Assembly (NCBI RefSeq): GCF_032854445.1 | Contig: NC_088300.1 | Span: 29,123,608 to 29,187,607 of the forward strand | Direction: 5' to 3' | Length of the DNA stretch: 64,000 bases | Source: Liolophura sinensis | Lineage: Eukaryota; Mollusca; Polyplacophora; Chitonida; Chitonidae | Translations under genes and position numbers: made by a program | Notes under the pieces: generated by a model | What the model saw: only the letters and a program-made list of their open reading frames with translations | What the model was told of the DNA's origin: nothing | Database searches by the model: none | Part shown: positions 1 to 10,905 of the stretch, piece by piece | How the letters are laid out: every line of letters begins with the position of its first letter | Numbering within the stretch: position 1 is the first letter of the stretch

Positions 1-21
1 ATGCCCTTTAGAATCTGTGAC
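1..21 (-). CDS. TMED10: TMED10 exon 2, first 7 codons (runs off the window)
   Basis: On the minus strand a pyrimidine-rich tract ending in CAG (positions 24-22) is followed by seven codons reading VTDSKGH. In TMED10 the residues after the LK at the end of exon 1 are a (I/V)TDSxGH motif, so this continues the GOLD domain of the exon at 1622-1801. Both junctions are phase 0, so the frame is kept. The rest of the gene (remaining GOLD domain, coiled coil, membrane segment, cytoplasmic tail) lies left of the window. Identification rests on the motif together with the correctly phased, correctly oriented neighbour; seven codons alone would not be enough. Confidence 0.8.
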
Positions 22-1621
22 CTGAAAGAAACAAATACAAACATTTATTACAATCAGTTTAGAAGACAGATTTACTTTGAGTGTGTGCAACATGTAGGTG
101 TTTGTAGGCCTGTTGCCAGTTAGCTGCATGTGTTGGGCTCATCTGATGTGATGACGTACTAATATACCAAGCAGTACAGAGCCACATGCAAACCTGGCAA
201 ATGTCAGACGGCACAAAGTAACCCTTTCTCGCGGTAACATGATTTCCATGAGATATATTGTACATCATCAGTTGCTGGCTATAAACAAGCAGGTGACTTA
301 CATAATAGCTCATACATCTTCAGGTAACCCAACAACACAGACTACAAATACTCTCCTATGTGGGAACTCTTCTTTCGGACATTTTTAAAGAAAATAGTGA
401 ACATGGTTATGTCAAATAGAAAAAAGGCTTTGGTTCCTGGAGATGGAGACCTCAGCAAGGAAAACACATGAATTTACTGTATATATTGACTGTAACCTAC
501 AAAACAAAGATGCAGAAATGCTCAGATTGGTTTGATCTCGTTGTTGACATATACATATCTCAGATCAGTCCTTGTTATAACGCATCTCAGAAGCTTTCTA
601 TCAGGATCCAAGATTTTCAGCTTCCAACACTGGCCATTTCATCTGAAGAGTGGGTGAAGCTGACCTGCTCGGTACATTAGTACACTGTTAAATCAGATGT
701 CAGCTTCACTTGTGGAGATAGTTTCCAACCAGTTATAACTCTAAGTATTATCTGTTTCAGGCATTTGACTATTATATATACTATCACACTCACATACATT
801 TGCACTCCTGAAATGCAGGCATAGAGCTTTTTTTTTGTTTTTCTTTCTAGAAGGTTTTCAGAAAACTAGGAGTGTGACTTGCACACCTAAATTTATTTTT
901 GACCAGATTCTTGATAATATCAGGAGTGTGTTATAACTTATTATATTATACATTAGACCTATATTTTTGAAATCCTTCTGCAGTATAGTTCTGAAAGATG
1001 CTCCAAAGTTCTTTTCAGTTCAGTTGTTAAACGCTGAGGCAGATAAATATCAGAAATTGTTGAAAACAGACCTGAATGTTTAGTTCAATTAAACTAACAC
1101 AGAATCATATCATATGGTATTAGGCCAAAGACTAATAAAGCATGACAATTAAGCTGATTTCCAGAAACCATGGTTCTTTGTAATGTAATCATTTATACCC
1201 AAGGAATATAGGCTACTGTGTGCAAGTGAACTCAACGTTCAAATCTTTACTAGCAGCTGTTAATGAACTGTGGCCGCTTGCACAAAGCTAGTGTAGGCGA
1301 AGTTGATTGTAAATACCATGGCGACACATGTTGAAATCATATGTCCCAATGGTACGTACAGTCAATTTATCCTACGTTAGCTTAGTGCAAGAGGTCCAAC
1401 GAACTGGTTTCAAGAAATTGTTACAAGTGTTGTTGTTGCAGCTTAATGAACTACATATGACAAGAACATTAAACTAATTTTGCAGAAAATTCTGACATTG
1501 TTTACCTTTCGCGCAATACCACCTAGTGGTAAAACAGGATAAATAAGAAATTCAACTCGCAGACCTTTCTTTCTACGTGTCAGTTACATGAAAAAGAGTG
1601 CGCTGTTGTTGTTGTAACTAC
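22..1621 (-). other. TMED10 intron 1
   Basis: This 1.6 kb phase-0 intron on the minus strand starts with GTAGTT after the AAG codon at 1624-1622 and ends with a T-rich tract and CAG at 24-22. I found no exon inside it that continues the p24 fold. The short open frames within it (for example 59-313 minus and 468-680 plus) have no recognisable protein features. Confidence 0.75.
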
Positions 1622-1801
1622 CTTCAGTGACGTCCGCTGATTTGGAGCATCTGACAAGTCGTACTCGCCGGTTACAAGGACATCTTTGTGAATTTCTTCT
1701 CTCAAGCATTTTTTCTCATTAGGAGAAAGGTTGAACATAATAGCATCGATACCTAATAGACAGAAGGTACATAAAACACACAAAATATGTGATATCTCCA
1801 T
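1622..1801 (-). CDS. TMED10: TMED10 (p24 delta) exon 1: signal peptide and start of GOLD domain
   Basis: TMED10 is a p24-family type I membrane protein that cycles between ER and Golgi in COPII and COPI vesicles and acts as a cargo receptor and coat adaptor. This exon has 60 codons from the ATG at 1801-1799. Residues 1-19 form a hydrophobic signal peptide. The mature chain then starts [20 protein letters not shown], which carries the family's near-invariant [10 protein letters not shown] motif and the first GOLD-domain cysteine, followed by [11 protein letters not shown]. The exon ends ...TSLK at a good donor (AAG|GTAGTT), and the next exon resumes at 21. This is the most upstream ATG that gives a signal peptide at the right distance. 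The gene lies head to head with MRPL33. Family assignment is very secure; TMED10 rather than another p24 subfamily is supported by the [10 protein letters not shown] segment. Confidence 0.93.
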
Positions 1802-2564
<763 letters not shown>

Positions 2565-2758
2565 TAGGGGTATAATAAATATTAATGGTGATATTGTAAA
2601 TTTTAAAAGGTGTTAAGGACAAATGGGAATAAAAGGTACATTTTTAGATAACAATAAATTAGTAAAAAATATATCAAAGGAATGGCTAATTGAAATAAAA
2701 CTGAATACAGACGTGCTTTCACTTGCCTATTCTGTGTACTGCAGCTTTCTATTAAGCA

Positions 2759-2965
2759 GAAGCGTATGGAAGCCGGACGAGGACACCTCGCCACGCGGCC
2801 GGCGGCAAGAAGACGGTGCAAATCGCACGTGAATGGTGTTGTTCTTGTGCCGCGGCCCGCGATCCGCGATCCGCGGGTACGACATGAGGGGACGAGAATG
2901 GTACCGTTCGTGTGTTCGCACCGCCCTAATCCCCTCGTCTCCTCATCTGGCTTCCATAGAAGCGA
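2759..2965. mobile_element. GC-rich MITE with about 20-bp inverted ends
   Basis: The left end (about 2765-2783) and right end (about 2940-2958) are imperfect inverted repeats around TATGGAAGCC[G/A]GA[C/T]GAGGA. The roughly 200-bp interior is strongly GC- and CpG-rich (for example CGCGATCCGCGATCCGCGGG at 2857-2876), in contrast with its AT-rich flanks. No coding capacity. It reads as a non-autonomous terminal-inverted-repeat element. I could not identify a target-site duplication, so the exact ends are uncertain by a few bases. Confidence 0.6.
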
Positions 2966-3092
2966 AGTACACGTGTGTTTTTATGATATTTTGATCGACG
3001 GTAATTGTGATACACAAATACTAAGTAAATGAGAGCATATCTAACAGCTAAAGGATATTTGTCTTACAAAATCTTATCTGTACAAAACTGAC

Positions 3093-3545
3093 AGAAACGT
3101 TTGTGAACACTGAAACAAAGAAAAGGAAACAACTGAACATTTATTTATCCAGTGTAAAATAGATGAAATGTTTTGGCCGAAATTTGAAAGGTGGTTAAAG
3201 CAGGTGTGCAACTTTACGTGGAAAATCGGCAATGCTACAGTAATTCTTGGATGATTAAACGAAAAACAATGACAAACACTTTGCTTATACTAGCAAGAAA
3301 GTGGATTTTCGAGACAAAAATAAAATAAATAAATAAAAAGATCATTACATATAGAAAATCTACTTAATAAAACAGCTGAAAACTTTAGAATTGAAGAATT
3401 GCCAAAATAACGTGGACGGAAGGTGAATAAATAAACAAATGGAGTAGCAGCTATAATGTATTTAAAGAACAAATAAACATATAAAAATGCGAATGGAGGA
3501 AGCGAAAGTGTGGCTGCATATAAATATTTGGCTTCTGATTGTTGA
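3093..3545 (+). pseudogene. Decayed LINE ORF2 C-terminal fragment
   Basis: Read on the plus strand with frameshifts and several stops, this segment resembles the C-terminal end of non-LTR retrotransposon reverse transcriptases. A cysteine (3102-3104) is followed by a TGA where the second zinc-ligand cysteine would be expected, then KEKETTEHLFIQC (3117-3155) with the EHLFxxC signature, then an aromatic FWPKFERWLK block, then an ILARKWIFETKIK block. The frame closes with KYLASDC and a stop at 3543-3545. The element is 5'-truncated and inactive. Which LINE clade it belongs to cannot be said from this fragment. The 128-residue minus-strand frame at 3290-3676 is its antisense shadow. Confidence 0.6.
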
Positions 3546-4230
3546 AAAAAAGAAAAGAAAAAAAAATCAAATATATATCGCAACATCTTGCATGGAATAA
3601 CCTGGTACGAACTCATATCAACTGTCACAATGTACATATAAACATTATTATATGTGAAACGAAACATTTGAGTCAAAGTAATAAATTAAAATGTTTAACA
3701 ACATTTTTTTTAAACCGATCTATGCTTGGATGATCCATTACAAGCCACTACATATGTACAGGCATCTTCTTCTGTCCATGTTCCATCCTTTGTCATGTGT
3801 GTGTGTGACTGGTGTATATACATGATGACATCAAGATTAATTAATATCATTTTACACGTCTATTCACCGTTCTTTAAAAAAAATTGATTCGTCTTCCTTT
3901 CTCAACAGCGGTACTTACTATTCTAGCTATACACTGTAGGTTAGTTACACACGCATGTATAGTCACTACATATATACCATATGTATTGTGGTGTAGCCCA
4001 CAATATGGTTCTCGCTTTTCTGTCTTTTCAGCCCATTCCAGTGTGCATATATTTGATTATAGCCATGTACAGTGTTCTTTTATAAGTTAATTCTCCCGTT
4101 TTACATAAGACAGAATCCTGAATATCGGCACTGGGCTCAGCTCACTTTCTCAAGCCCATTGCTTAGTTCGGAGTATGGCACTTGTATCTTTCATTATTAT
4201 TCCTTCAGTTCTTATTTTTTATTAGGTACG

Positions 4231-4420
4231 TGCCCCGTGGTCTAGTGATTAGCGCGCTAGCGCAGCACAATGGCCTAGATGTCTCCGCCTATAGATGCGT
4301 TCGCTGTGATCAAGTCCAGCGCATGCTGGCTTCTTCTCCGGTCTTACGTGGCCGGGTTAGACAGCAGTCTGCGGATTGTCCCTGATTTTTCCCGGGGTCT
4401 ACTCAACCCCTTATACTGAC
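4231..4420 (+). mobile_element. tRNA-derived SINE, 5' part (split by a MITE)
   Basis: The tRNA-like head has an A-box-like GTGGTCTAGTGATTAGCGCG and a B-box-like GTGATCAAGTCCAGC, followed by the family body (catgctggcttc..., ctccgg..acgtgg, gcggattgtcc). Compared with the other SINEs here the body stops at 4420, where an inverted-repeat element begins; the missing 3' end resumes at 4722. Confidence 0.8.
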
Positions 4421-4721
4421 TGATGGTTGAAGAATATTTGGATACGGTACCCCATATTCATGGCTCAGGCCCTGAATTTGACGAACAGCTGTACCAGTAT
4501 CTGTAGCTCAGACCTGTCATGTTCCATAAGCTTACCTTGAACACCTCTGTACATCCCTTTCCGGGGTTAATATACTACTGTTGTGCACCAAATAATTTGT
4601 GTGTCCGTAGTCCTAGTCGTAGTCAGCTGTCAATTCCTGACAGAGGTTAGCATATGTCACCACTAATAAATCCACACCTACAGAGCTAACCAGTATCCAA
4701 ATATTCATCAACCAACCATCA
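4421..4721. mobile_element. 301-bp MITE nested in a SINE
   Basis: The left end TGATGGTTGAAGAATATTTG (4421-4440) and right end (reverse complement TGATGGTTGGTTGATGAATA, read back from 4721) are matching terminal inverted repeats, with a 4-5 base indel. The interior has no coding frame. The element separates the head (4231-4420) and tail (4722-4820) of one SINE, so it inserted after the SINE. Confidence 0.75.
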
Positions 4722-4820
4722 AAGTACTTTTTTTTTACTCACCATAATGCTGACCGCCGTCGTATTAGTTAAAATGAGTATGACATAAAACGCCTATCAA
4801 ATAAACAAGTAAATAAATAT
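4722..4820 (+). mobile_element. SINE, 3' part with AATA-type tail
   Basis: Contains the family's 3' signature CACCATAATGCTGACCGCCG, then the ...aaaacgcctatcaaataaa end and an AATA-rich tail. It continues the SINE interrupted at 4420. Confidence 0.8.
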
Positions 4821-5879
4821 TTTTTGCATTATTTCTTTGTGACAGCTACATGAGTTATTCCCCTTGGACCATTTGGCCCGTGAGCCAGAAAGATGCATGG
4901 ACTGTGGTTTTAGATCTGCTGTGTCTTTTATCTTGAATAGCTATTTTATTGGGGCAGTTTGGTATGTAAGAGTTTCTGGAGCGTAAAGGTTACACTGTTG
5001 TAAGTTGACATAACTTCATAATCACCACATATATAGAATATACGAATGCTATTTCGTGCATGCGTCTGCAATTGTTGAGACCACCCGATGACTAGTTATC
5101 GTTACCGGTAGTCAAGTTTGCTCGTTGGTTTAAGGGCATTGCTTCTCTATTTTAACGACCCTTCCTCTTTAATAGACATGCAGAAGGGTGTAATGTTTAA
5201 GATGGGCGTTAATGATGGGACTGTTTGAGCACGGGAATCACTTTCCGTGACCAAGTGACTATATGTGGTTCAAAGAATGCGTTGGTTGGATCCGCCTTAA
5301 TAATATGTACTGTTAATTAATAATTACCGATAATTATGCTTGAAAACTAGGATCATACCTCAGTCACTTTTACTTTTCATTTTAATTGAGAGAATGTTAT
5401 TTAGATCACAACTTCATACCATGAGACGGTATCAGTTGGGCATGTAGCCAAGAAATAGTCTGGAAGGTTTTCATATTGGGTGAGAAGTAGTAAGTATGGC
5501 CAGCTGTACCCAATATAAGTCATGTGTAGGCTGAGTTTTCAGGCCGTGTTCAAATCCCAATCATTATCACGGTTCAATCCTAGTCTTGGCCAGGGAATTT
5601 GTAGATTCGCTCACTTTTACTGAGGCCTATAACAGTGACAATCTATTACCTTTATTGAAGACCATTTGTCTTCAGCAAATATGGCCTGCAAGTCACACGT
5701 GAAAAAAACTGGTCAGTAACTTGCTGAAGGTTAGTGGTTTACCTTAGTAATTCAGGTTTTCTCCATCCAGAAAGCTGATTTCCATTCTATTATAATGTTA
5801 CTGATAATAAATATATACTTGCCCATGTTTAGTTAAAACGACTATGTAATGGCATATAGAACATCATCAACAAACTGGG
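4821..5879. other. Intergenic, no gene seen
   Basis: AT-rich sequence between two SINEs in the shared upstream region of TMED10 and MRPL33. A short hairpin (CATATTGGGT / ACCCAATATA, about 5472-5516) is visible. Two B-box-like words near 5550-5580 may be an old tRNA-derived remnant. I cannot place a promoter. Confidence 0.35.
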
Positions 5880-6138
5880 GGCCTCCGTGGATCAGTTGGT
5901 TAACGCGCTAGCGCAGCGTAATGACCCAGAAGTCTCTTACCAATGCAGTCGCTGTGAGTTTAAGTCCAACTCATGCTGGGTTCCTCTCCAGCCGTAAGTG
6001 GGAAGGTCTGCAGCAACCTGCGGATGGTCGTGGGTTTCCCCCTGTCTGTGCCCGGTTTCCTCATACCATAATGCTGGCCGTATAAGTGAAATATTCTGGA
6101 GTACAGCATAAAACACCAATCAAATAAATAAATAAATC
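5880..6138 (+). mobile_element. Full-length tRNA-derived SINE
   Basis: The best full copy in the window. The tRNA-like head has an A box (GGATCAGTTGGTTAACGCGC) and a B-box-like GAGTTTAAGTCCAAC, followed by the conserved body, the CCATAATGCTGGCCG block, the AAAACACCAATCAAATAAAT end and an AATA tail. Flanking words (upstream ATCATCAACAAACTG, downstream ATCATCAAACTG) look like an imperfect target-site duplication. It lies about 200 bp upstream of the first MRPL33 exon that I can recognise. Confidence 0.9.
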
Positions 6139-6341
6139 ATCAAACTGTTCTCCATAGTACTTGTAAAGACTATGTATAATGGACAGAGGTATGACCTGGC
6201 ATGGACAATGAAGCAGATCAGTGTCACATATCTGGTATGGATATTTTATTATTATGCCTATATTGTAGTCTTGAGACTTTTTATCAAAGAAATTTTATCT
6301 GGCTCAAACATTTGTGTGTGTGTTATGCTTTTTGATTGCAG

Positions 6342-6418
6342 AGCCCTGAAGTTGTGCCGTGTAATACAAAGTAAAACTGCAGTACAGAAATATTCCGCAG
6401 CATGGGGAAAGGTGGAAA
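6342..6418 (+). CDS. MRPL33: MRPL33 first coding exon (coding part 6402-6418)
   Basis: The segment lies between a good acceptor (TTTTTGATTGCAG, ending 6341) and a strong donor (GGAAA|GTAAGA at 6418/6419). The ATG at 6402 starts the codons MGKGGK, with the last codon split AA|G so that it joins exon 2 in frame; an in-frame TAA lies upstream. The first 60 bases would be 5' UTR. Support is splice-site strength, exact phase match, and similarity to the short basic start (M-A-K-G) of bacterial L33. Against it, many animal MRPL33 proteins start with a longer KSK-containing segment. An alternative start is an in-frame ATG at 6778 reading through the intron end, which I think less likely. Confidence 0.55.
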
Positions 6419-6824
6419 GTAAGATAATATATACTTCATGGGCTTTATTGTGTATTCATGTACCTCTAATAAATATAATTGAACTACCCTGTTAATCTTT
6501 TTGTTATTACCTGTGTCATATTGGTATTATTTTTTCCTGCGTTTATTTGATCAGCAGCTGTATAGAAAATGTCATTGATCGGGCGCCAGAATTTTCTAAA
6601 TGATTCCTCAGTAAATGGTACAAACGCAGAGTTTTGTCCCTTTGTCTGTACAGCGTGTTTGTACAAGTGGGGGGTGGGGGAGGGGGGCATTTGTACATTT
6701 AATTTTGGTGGAGGTTTGCCTCTCAGAGTGTCATTTACAAGTGGTAAATGTAATACACGTTTAGATCTGTTAAAAAAATGTATTTTTTAACCTTGAAACT
6801 TAATTGTTGTCCTATTGTTTGTAG

Positions 6825-6931
6825 GGTTATTTTGGTGCTAATGGAAAGTATGGCAGGCACTGGACATAAGTTTTGTATGGCCAGACCAAGGATGGCAGAC
6901 AAGTTGGAAAAACTTCGTTTTGACCCATGGG
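6825..6931 (+). CDS. MRPL33: MRPL33 exon 2, core of mitochondrial ribosomal protein bL33m
   Basis: bL33m is a small protein of the mitochondrial large ribosomal subunit. This exon encodes VILVLMESMAGTGHKF, then RPRMADKLEKLRFDPW. It aligns with the bacterial and mitochondrial L33 pattern: hydrophobic strand, (S/E)xAGTGxxF, basic R-rich loop, EKL..(F/Y)DP. The acceptor (TGTTTGTAG|G, 6824/6825) and donor (CCATGGG|GTAATA, 6931/6932) are clear. The phases (2 at entry, 1 at exit) match the flanking exons exactly. The joined product is 59 residues, close to the usual 55-65. It needs no long targeting peptide, as in other short bL33m proteins. Confidence 0.93.
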
Positions 6932-7186
6932 GTAATATTTGTCAAATTTTAAAATATTTTTATGGGGTAATATTTGTGAAACGTTTTGTCTAGAATTAAT
7001 AAACTAGACTTGTTATTATCAATTGTACATGATATATACATGTAATTAGCATTGATTTTTAGCATTTTAATTGGCAAGTTTTATTGTACCATGCTCGGTC
7101 AAGTTACACTTTTACAGTATATCTTATTACATCTATAAAGAAAGAGCGTGTATATAAAATTACTTTGTTTTGCTTTCATTTTTCAG
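6932..7186 (+). other. MRPL33 intron 2 with duplicated donor sequence
   Basis: A 255-bp intron from GTAATA to a T-rich tract and CAG at 7186. The 16 bases spanning the donor (ATGGGGTAATATTTGT, 6927-6942) are repeated exactly at 6962-6977, so a second potential 5' splice site lies 35 bases downstream. Confidence 0.85.
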
Positions 7187-7242
7187 TCCAGCAAGTTGTC
7201 CTGTACAAAGAAAAGAAGAAAGTTAAAACACTTGTACGGTGA
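7187..7242 (+). CDS. MRPL33: MRPL33 exon 3 (C-terminus)
   Basis: After the acceptor TTTTTCAG, the two bases TC complete a GTC (Val) codon with the last G of exon 2. The chain then reads QQVVLYKEKKKVKTLVR and stops at TGA 7240-7242. This matches the L33 C-terminal signature (V.(Q/R)xVxYKExKK) with the basic tail that contacts rRNA. Together the exons give the complete conserved domain. No AATAAA is obvious in the next few hundred bases, so the 3' end of the transcript is not placed. Confidence 0.93.
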
Positions 7243-9321
7243 ACCAAAGCTTTGTGTGAAAGTGTGTGTGAAGCAAGTGAATGGACATGAGAAATTCTGT
7301 TGAGAAAGAGATGAAGGGTATCTTGTAGCTGTGGTGCATGCAATCAGATGGACTTATGATCTTGTACTACATGGTACACACTTGCCTCTTGAACTCCAAA
7401 GTAGATAACCCTTATGACTATCTACAACTGCATTGTTTGTGAGTGAATTTTAGCAAAAGTCATGAATATGTGTAGTGGGCGTGTTTGCAGTAAATAGCTT
7501 TTGTATCAAAAATGTACTTGTTTCTATATATTAGTTCTACTTTCGTTGAGACTTCTGTTCTCTTACATTTATCAAGTTCTTGCAGTTTCAGTCTGTCGTA
7601 TGTCAGTGTTTTCTTTATTCACTCTTGCTACTTTGGACTTGTATAATACGAGACTAAGTCATACGAGATACGGGTTCAATCCATCTCCCACGTAGATGTA
7701 ATTTATTGACTGTCCCGCGTTTCTATTGCTTTACCACATGTAGATGATTCAGAGTTATCTCCCCTGTACACGCGGGCTTTAGTTATCCTCATCGGGGAAT
7801 AATATACATTATTCATATACGTTCATATAAACTCCATGAGGCAAAAGGTCTAGAATGGGGAAAGAGGTTACGTTTGCAAAAAAACCGTCCAGTGAAAGAA
7901 AAACCCAAGTGTAATTAAATCAATACTGGACGCAGGTATATAGTTGTCTTATCTGACTGGATTTATAACTAAAGCTGTTGGGCTGTCTAAACAGAACATT
8001 GCCTCTTCGTCAATGTAACAAACGTCGACCGCTCGGGAGGAACATAAGAAATCCGTGATCCCAAGTAAGTTAAACATGACCATTTCGGATCACCAGTGGC
8101 TAAAAAGCAAGTTTTTTTTTTAAAGTTCTTTAAAGAATGACGAAAGTAAAATATCAGTGCCTGCTGCGGCTTCATGTTGAACTCAAATGTAGTCCCAGTG
8201 TGACTCTGCCATAACCATTGGTTGGACGACAGGTGCGTTTGCGGAAGGCACCGACCTTGTATACCGGTACTTCTTGGGCCAGCTGTCTGTATATCGTGCC
8301 TGGATGGAACATTGTCTCTGACATCTCCGGAATAATGTTCCGGTGAAACAGCAGGTCTGTGTGGGTCATGACTCCAGTAAGCCTACCTCACAGAGATACC
8401 ATCGTGGTAGGACCAAGGCAATGCTGAGAGCGTCGCCGTGGGTGAGAAACATACAGTCAACAATCTTCAGAGTTATTTAAAGACGTCAGCAGACACCCAA
8501 CATGATGTAATTGAACGAATGATACGGTTTAATATCATCGCACGGAGACTGAAGGCATCTGCACCTCAGTATGAAACCATCACAAAAATCTGGATTTATA
8601 ATAATTAAGTACCGCAATTGAAAAATTGGAGTTGGACGGGCATTTTGAGACGTTACTATTTGATTTGATTTCATAAGTTACCTCTCCGGTTTTCCCGGAT
8701 GACTCAAATAGAGACCCTTTAACTTTATGATTTTTGTCGTTAGCAGCATTTTGCCACCATGCAGATACTAAGCACAAGAATTATTGAAGTGACGTCTGTA
8801 GCTAGTAGAAGGTATATAGTCTTATCTGACGAAGGAATGATTATGACTTAACATCGGCAATTTTTCAGCCATATCATGACGCCTGAAGTGTGTGGAAGGG
8901 AACGGCGAAATAACCGCACAACAACAATAAGCACGAGGGACTCCTGCCTAAAACCGGCATTGAACCCGAACCTGCTGTACCGGTGTATGGGAGATGCATA
9001 TCTTATACCCTAATTTCATCTTATTTATTTATTAGATTATAATAACTGATAAACTTTCCCACATCTAACGTACAAATGAAAGAACCTCCTTTTAATAAAT
9101 TTTAATCAATAGTGCGGGAGTTACCAAGCAGTTAAAAAAAATAAAGAAAAAAAAATACGACTAGTGATTCATGTGCGTTTACACCCATCACCCGGAAAAA
9201 ATTATTTGTTGTGTTTTCTTTTAAACATTGTCAAATCTATGGTTATCATGAGCGCCATTACTTACGAAATTTTCGGAGCAAAATGCAAAGACTACCGTTG
9301 ATACAGCACAATCCACAGTTT
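7243..9321. other. MRPL33 3' flank and intergenic
   Basis: No further exon recognised. A B-box-like word (GGGTTCAATCC, about 7672-7682) may be a SINE remnant. 8160-8440 is more GC-rich and has a 65-codon minus frame (8172-8369) with no family I know. 8930-9000 carries a minus-strand B-box-like word. Confidence 0.4.
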
Positions 9322-9491
9322 TGATTTATTTATTGTTATTTTCTTGATTGGTGTTCCACGCCGTACTCAAGAATATTTCACCTATACGATGGTTGCCAGC
9401 ATGATGGTGGAAGGAAACCGCGCCTAGCCCGGAGAAATTACTGGAAGACCTTCCCACGTACGACACACCGGAGAGGAAGCCAGCATGAGCG
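9322..9491 (-). mobile_element. SINE, 5'-truncated, minus strand
   Basis: Reading the minus strand: body (catgctggcttcctctccgg), CCACCATCATGCTGGCAACC, TGAAATATTCTTGAGTACGG, then the ..accaatcaag end and tail at the low-coordinate side. The tRNA-like head is missing. Confidence 0.85.
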
Positions 9492-10137
9492 GAACTAAAA
9501 ATCACCTTCATAGTATGTTTATTCTAACAGATCGAAAAACAGGCTAGTGACACTATAAAATCCATTCACACACAAATTGCTGTAGTTATATGTACTTTGT
9601 TTCATTGGTAATATTTATTTCATTCGCGATTTATAACTAAATTATCCCTACATTTCCCTACATATGTGATAACGGCCAGATTTTCAAAGACTGACGAAAC
9701 CATGGACACTTAGAGAGAAACCGCTCTTTGCCAGGTATTTGACACGTGCACAGTCAAGCCAGTAGCAACAGATCTTAATTCCAACACGAGACGCCATTGG
9801 CCACAAATTATTGGTCTGATCATATATACAGTCTAATTGCAACACGAGGGAGTGCCTTCATCATAGCCTTTCTCCTTTTTTTCTTTTTATCATAAAGAGG
9901 ATTCGGGAAAAAGTGTTTTTGTTTCCCTTGCAGTATCGATAAATTACGTACATACAACATAGTGAATGTGGGTGGAACATTTGAGTGAAAAGCCCGAGGG
10001 AAACAAACAGTTATTATGGCGCTAGTACAGTCTATTGAGCAACACTATACTAGTACACACCCACTCATATTTCCATCCCACGTGCCCAGTCACTCAGTTT
10101 TGCTAGCACCTCGTACACAGTCACCGCGCTAATCTAT
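9492..10137. other. Intergenic, nothing recognised
   Basis: AT-rich sequence with short interrupted frames only. I see no coding or repeat structure. Confidence 0.4.
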
Positions 10138-10228
10138 GCAGGTTTCCTACCACCATAAGGCTGACCACCGTCGTGCAAGTGAAACATTTGTGAATACGGA
10201 AAACATCAATCAAATAAAAAAAACAAAA
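10138..10228 (+). mobile_element. SINE 3' fragment
   Basis: Starts at GCAGGTTTCCTACCACCATA, continues through ctgaccaccgtcgtgcaagtgaaac and ends AAAACATCAATCAAATAAAA with an A-rich tail. About the last 90 bases of the SINE family seen elsewhere. Confidence 0.8.
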
Positions 10229-10734
10229 CATACTCCATGCAGATAGAATCAGGACAGACGCCAATGGTACAAAAGCTCAACAGATAAATATTTACGTGAT
10301 ATGTATTTGTATTAAGATGCGAAAAAAAGGTTCATCTGTTTTGTCCCACTTAAAATCTCATTCGTCAGCATACATAATTCAGTACACTGCATGCATGAAT
10401 AATGTCAGATATTACATATTCCTAAGTTAATGCCAATGTATTATAATTTGTGTACATGTATGTAATTCCCATATCTTTATTATTTCTTGTAGTATATTTT
10501 TGTAGGCCATTGTGCCGTGTACAAATATATTAAGCACAATTTGCAATGTTTGTTGAAATTATCGAGAGCGGCGTTTAACATGCACGAGTCAAACATATAG
10601 CACTGTGACTGTGCAAACCTCGGTTATAAGCTAAATGTACCGCACCGACGACAAAGGAACGATACACTTTATTTCTCTTCTTTATATTTGAATTGTAAGG
10701 AAACCTATTGGGGCCACGGTGTCTATGCTGCTAA

Positions 10735-10905
10735 TTCGTTAAAACGGATTACTATTCTATTTTAGCAAAGTACTAAATTGTTATAACGAATAAGTGAATT
10801 GTTTTAACGCATTGTCAGTCCGTTATAACGATTTACTATTTCGTAAAACGGATTATTAAATCCTGATAACGCAATCTTATTATCCCTTAAAACGATATTA
10901 TTGCT
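10735..10905. repeat. About 21-bp periodic array with palindromic TTATAACG core
   Basis: The word (T/A)AACG recurs at 10743, 10785, 10807, 10828, 10848, 10869 and 10892, i.e. every 20-23 bases with one unit missing near 10764. Typical units read CGTTATAACGATTTACTATT. The core CGTTATAACG is a perfect palindrome. Roughly eight diverged units. Not a known satellite to me. Confidence 0.65.

Noticed and set aside
3290-3676. 128-codon minus frame rich in Phe and Tyr
   Set aside because: It is antisense to the decayed LINE fragment and A-rich sequence; the hydrophobic residues come from T-rich complement.
5880-5980. Possible tRNA genes at SINE heads (also 61947, 4231 and 15534)
   Set aside because: A and B boxes are present, but acceptor stems do not close and each is followed by the SINE body, so they are tRNA-derived SINEs, not tRNA genes.
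6778-6993. Continuous 71-codon frame containing the MRPL33 core with its own ATG
   Set aside because: Its first 16 codons are a pyrimidine-rich intron end, and its last 21 codons run past the donor into intron 2, so only the middle is exon.
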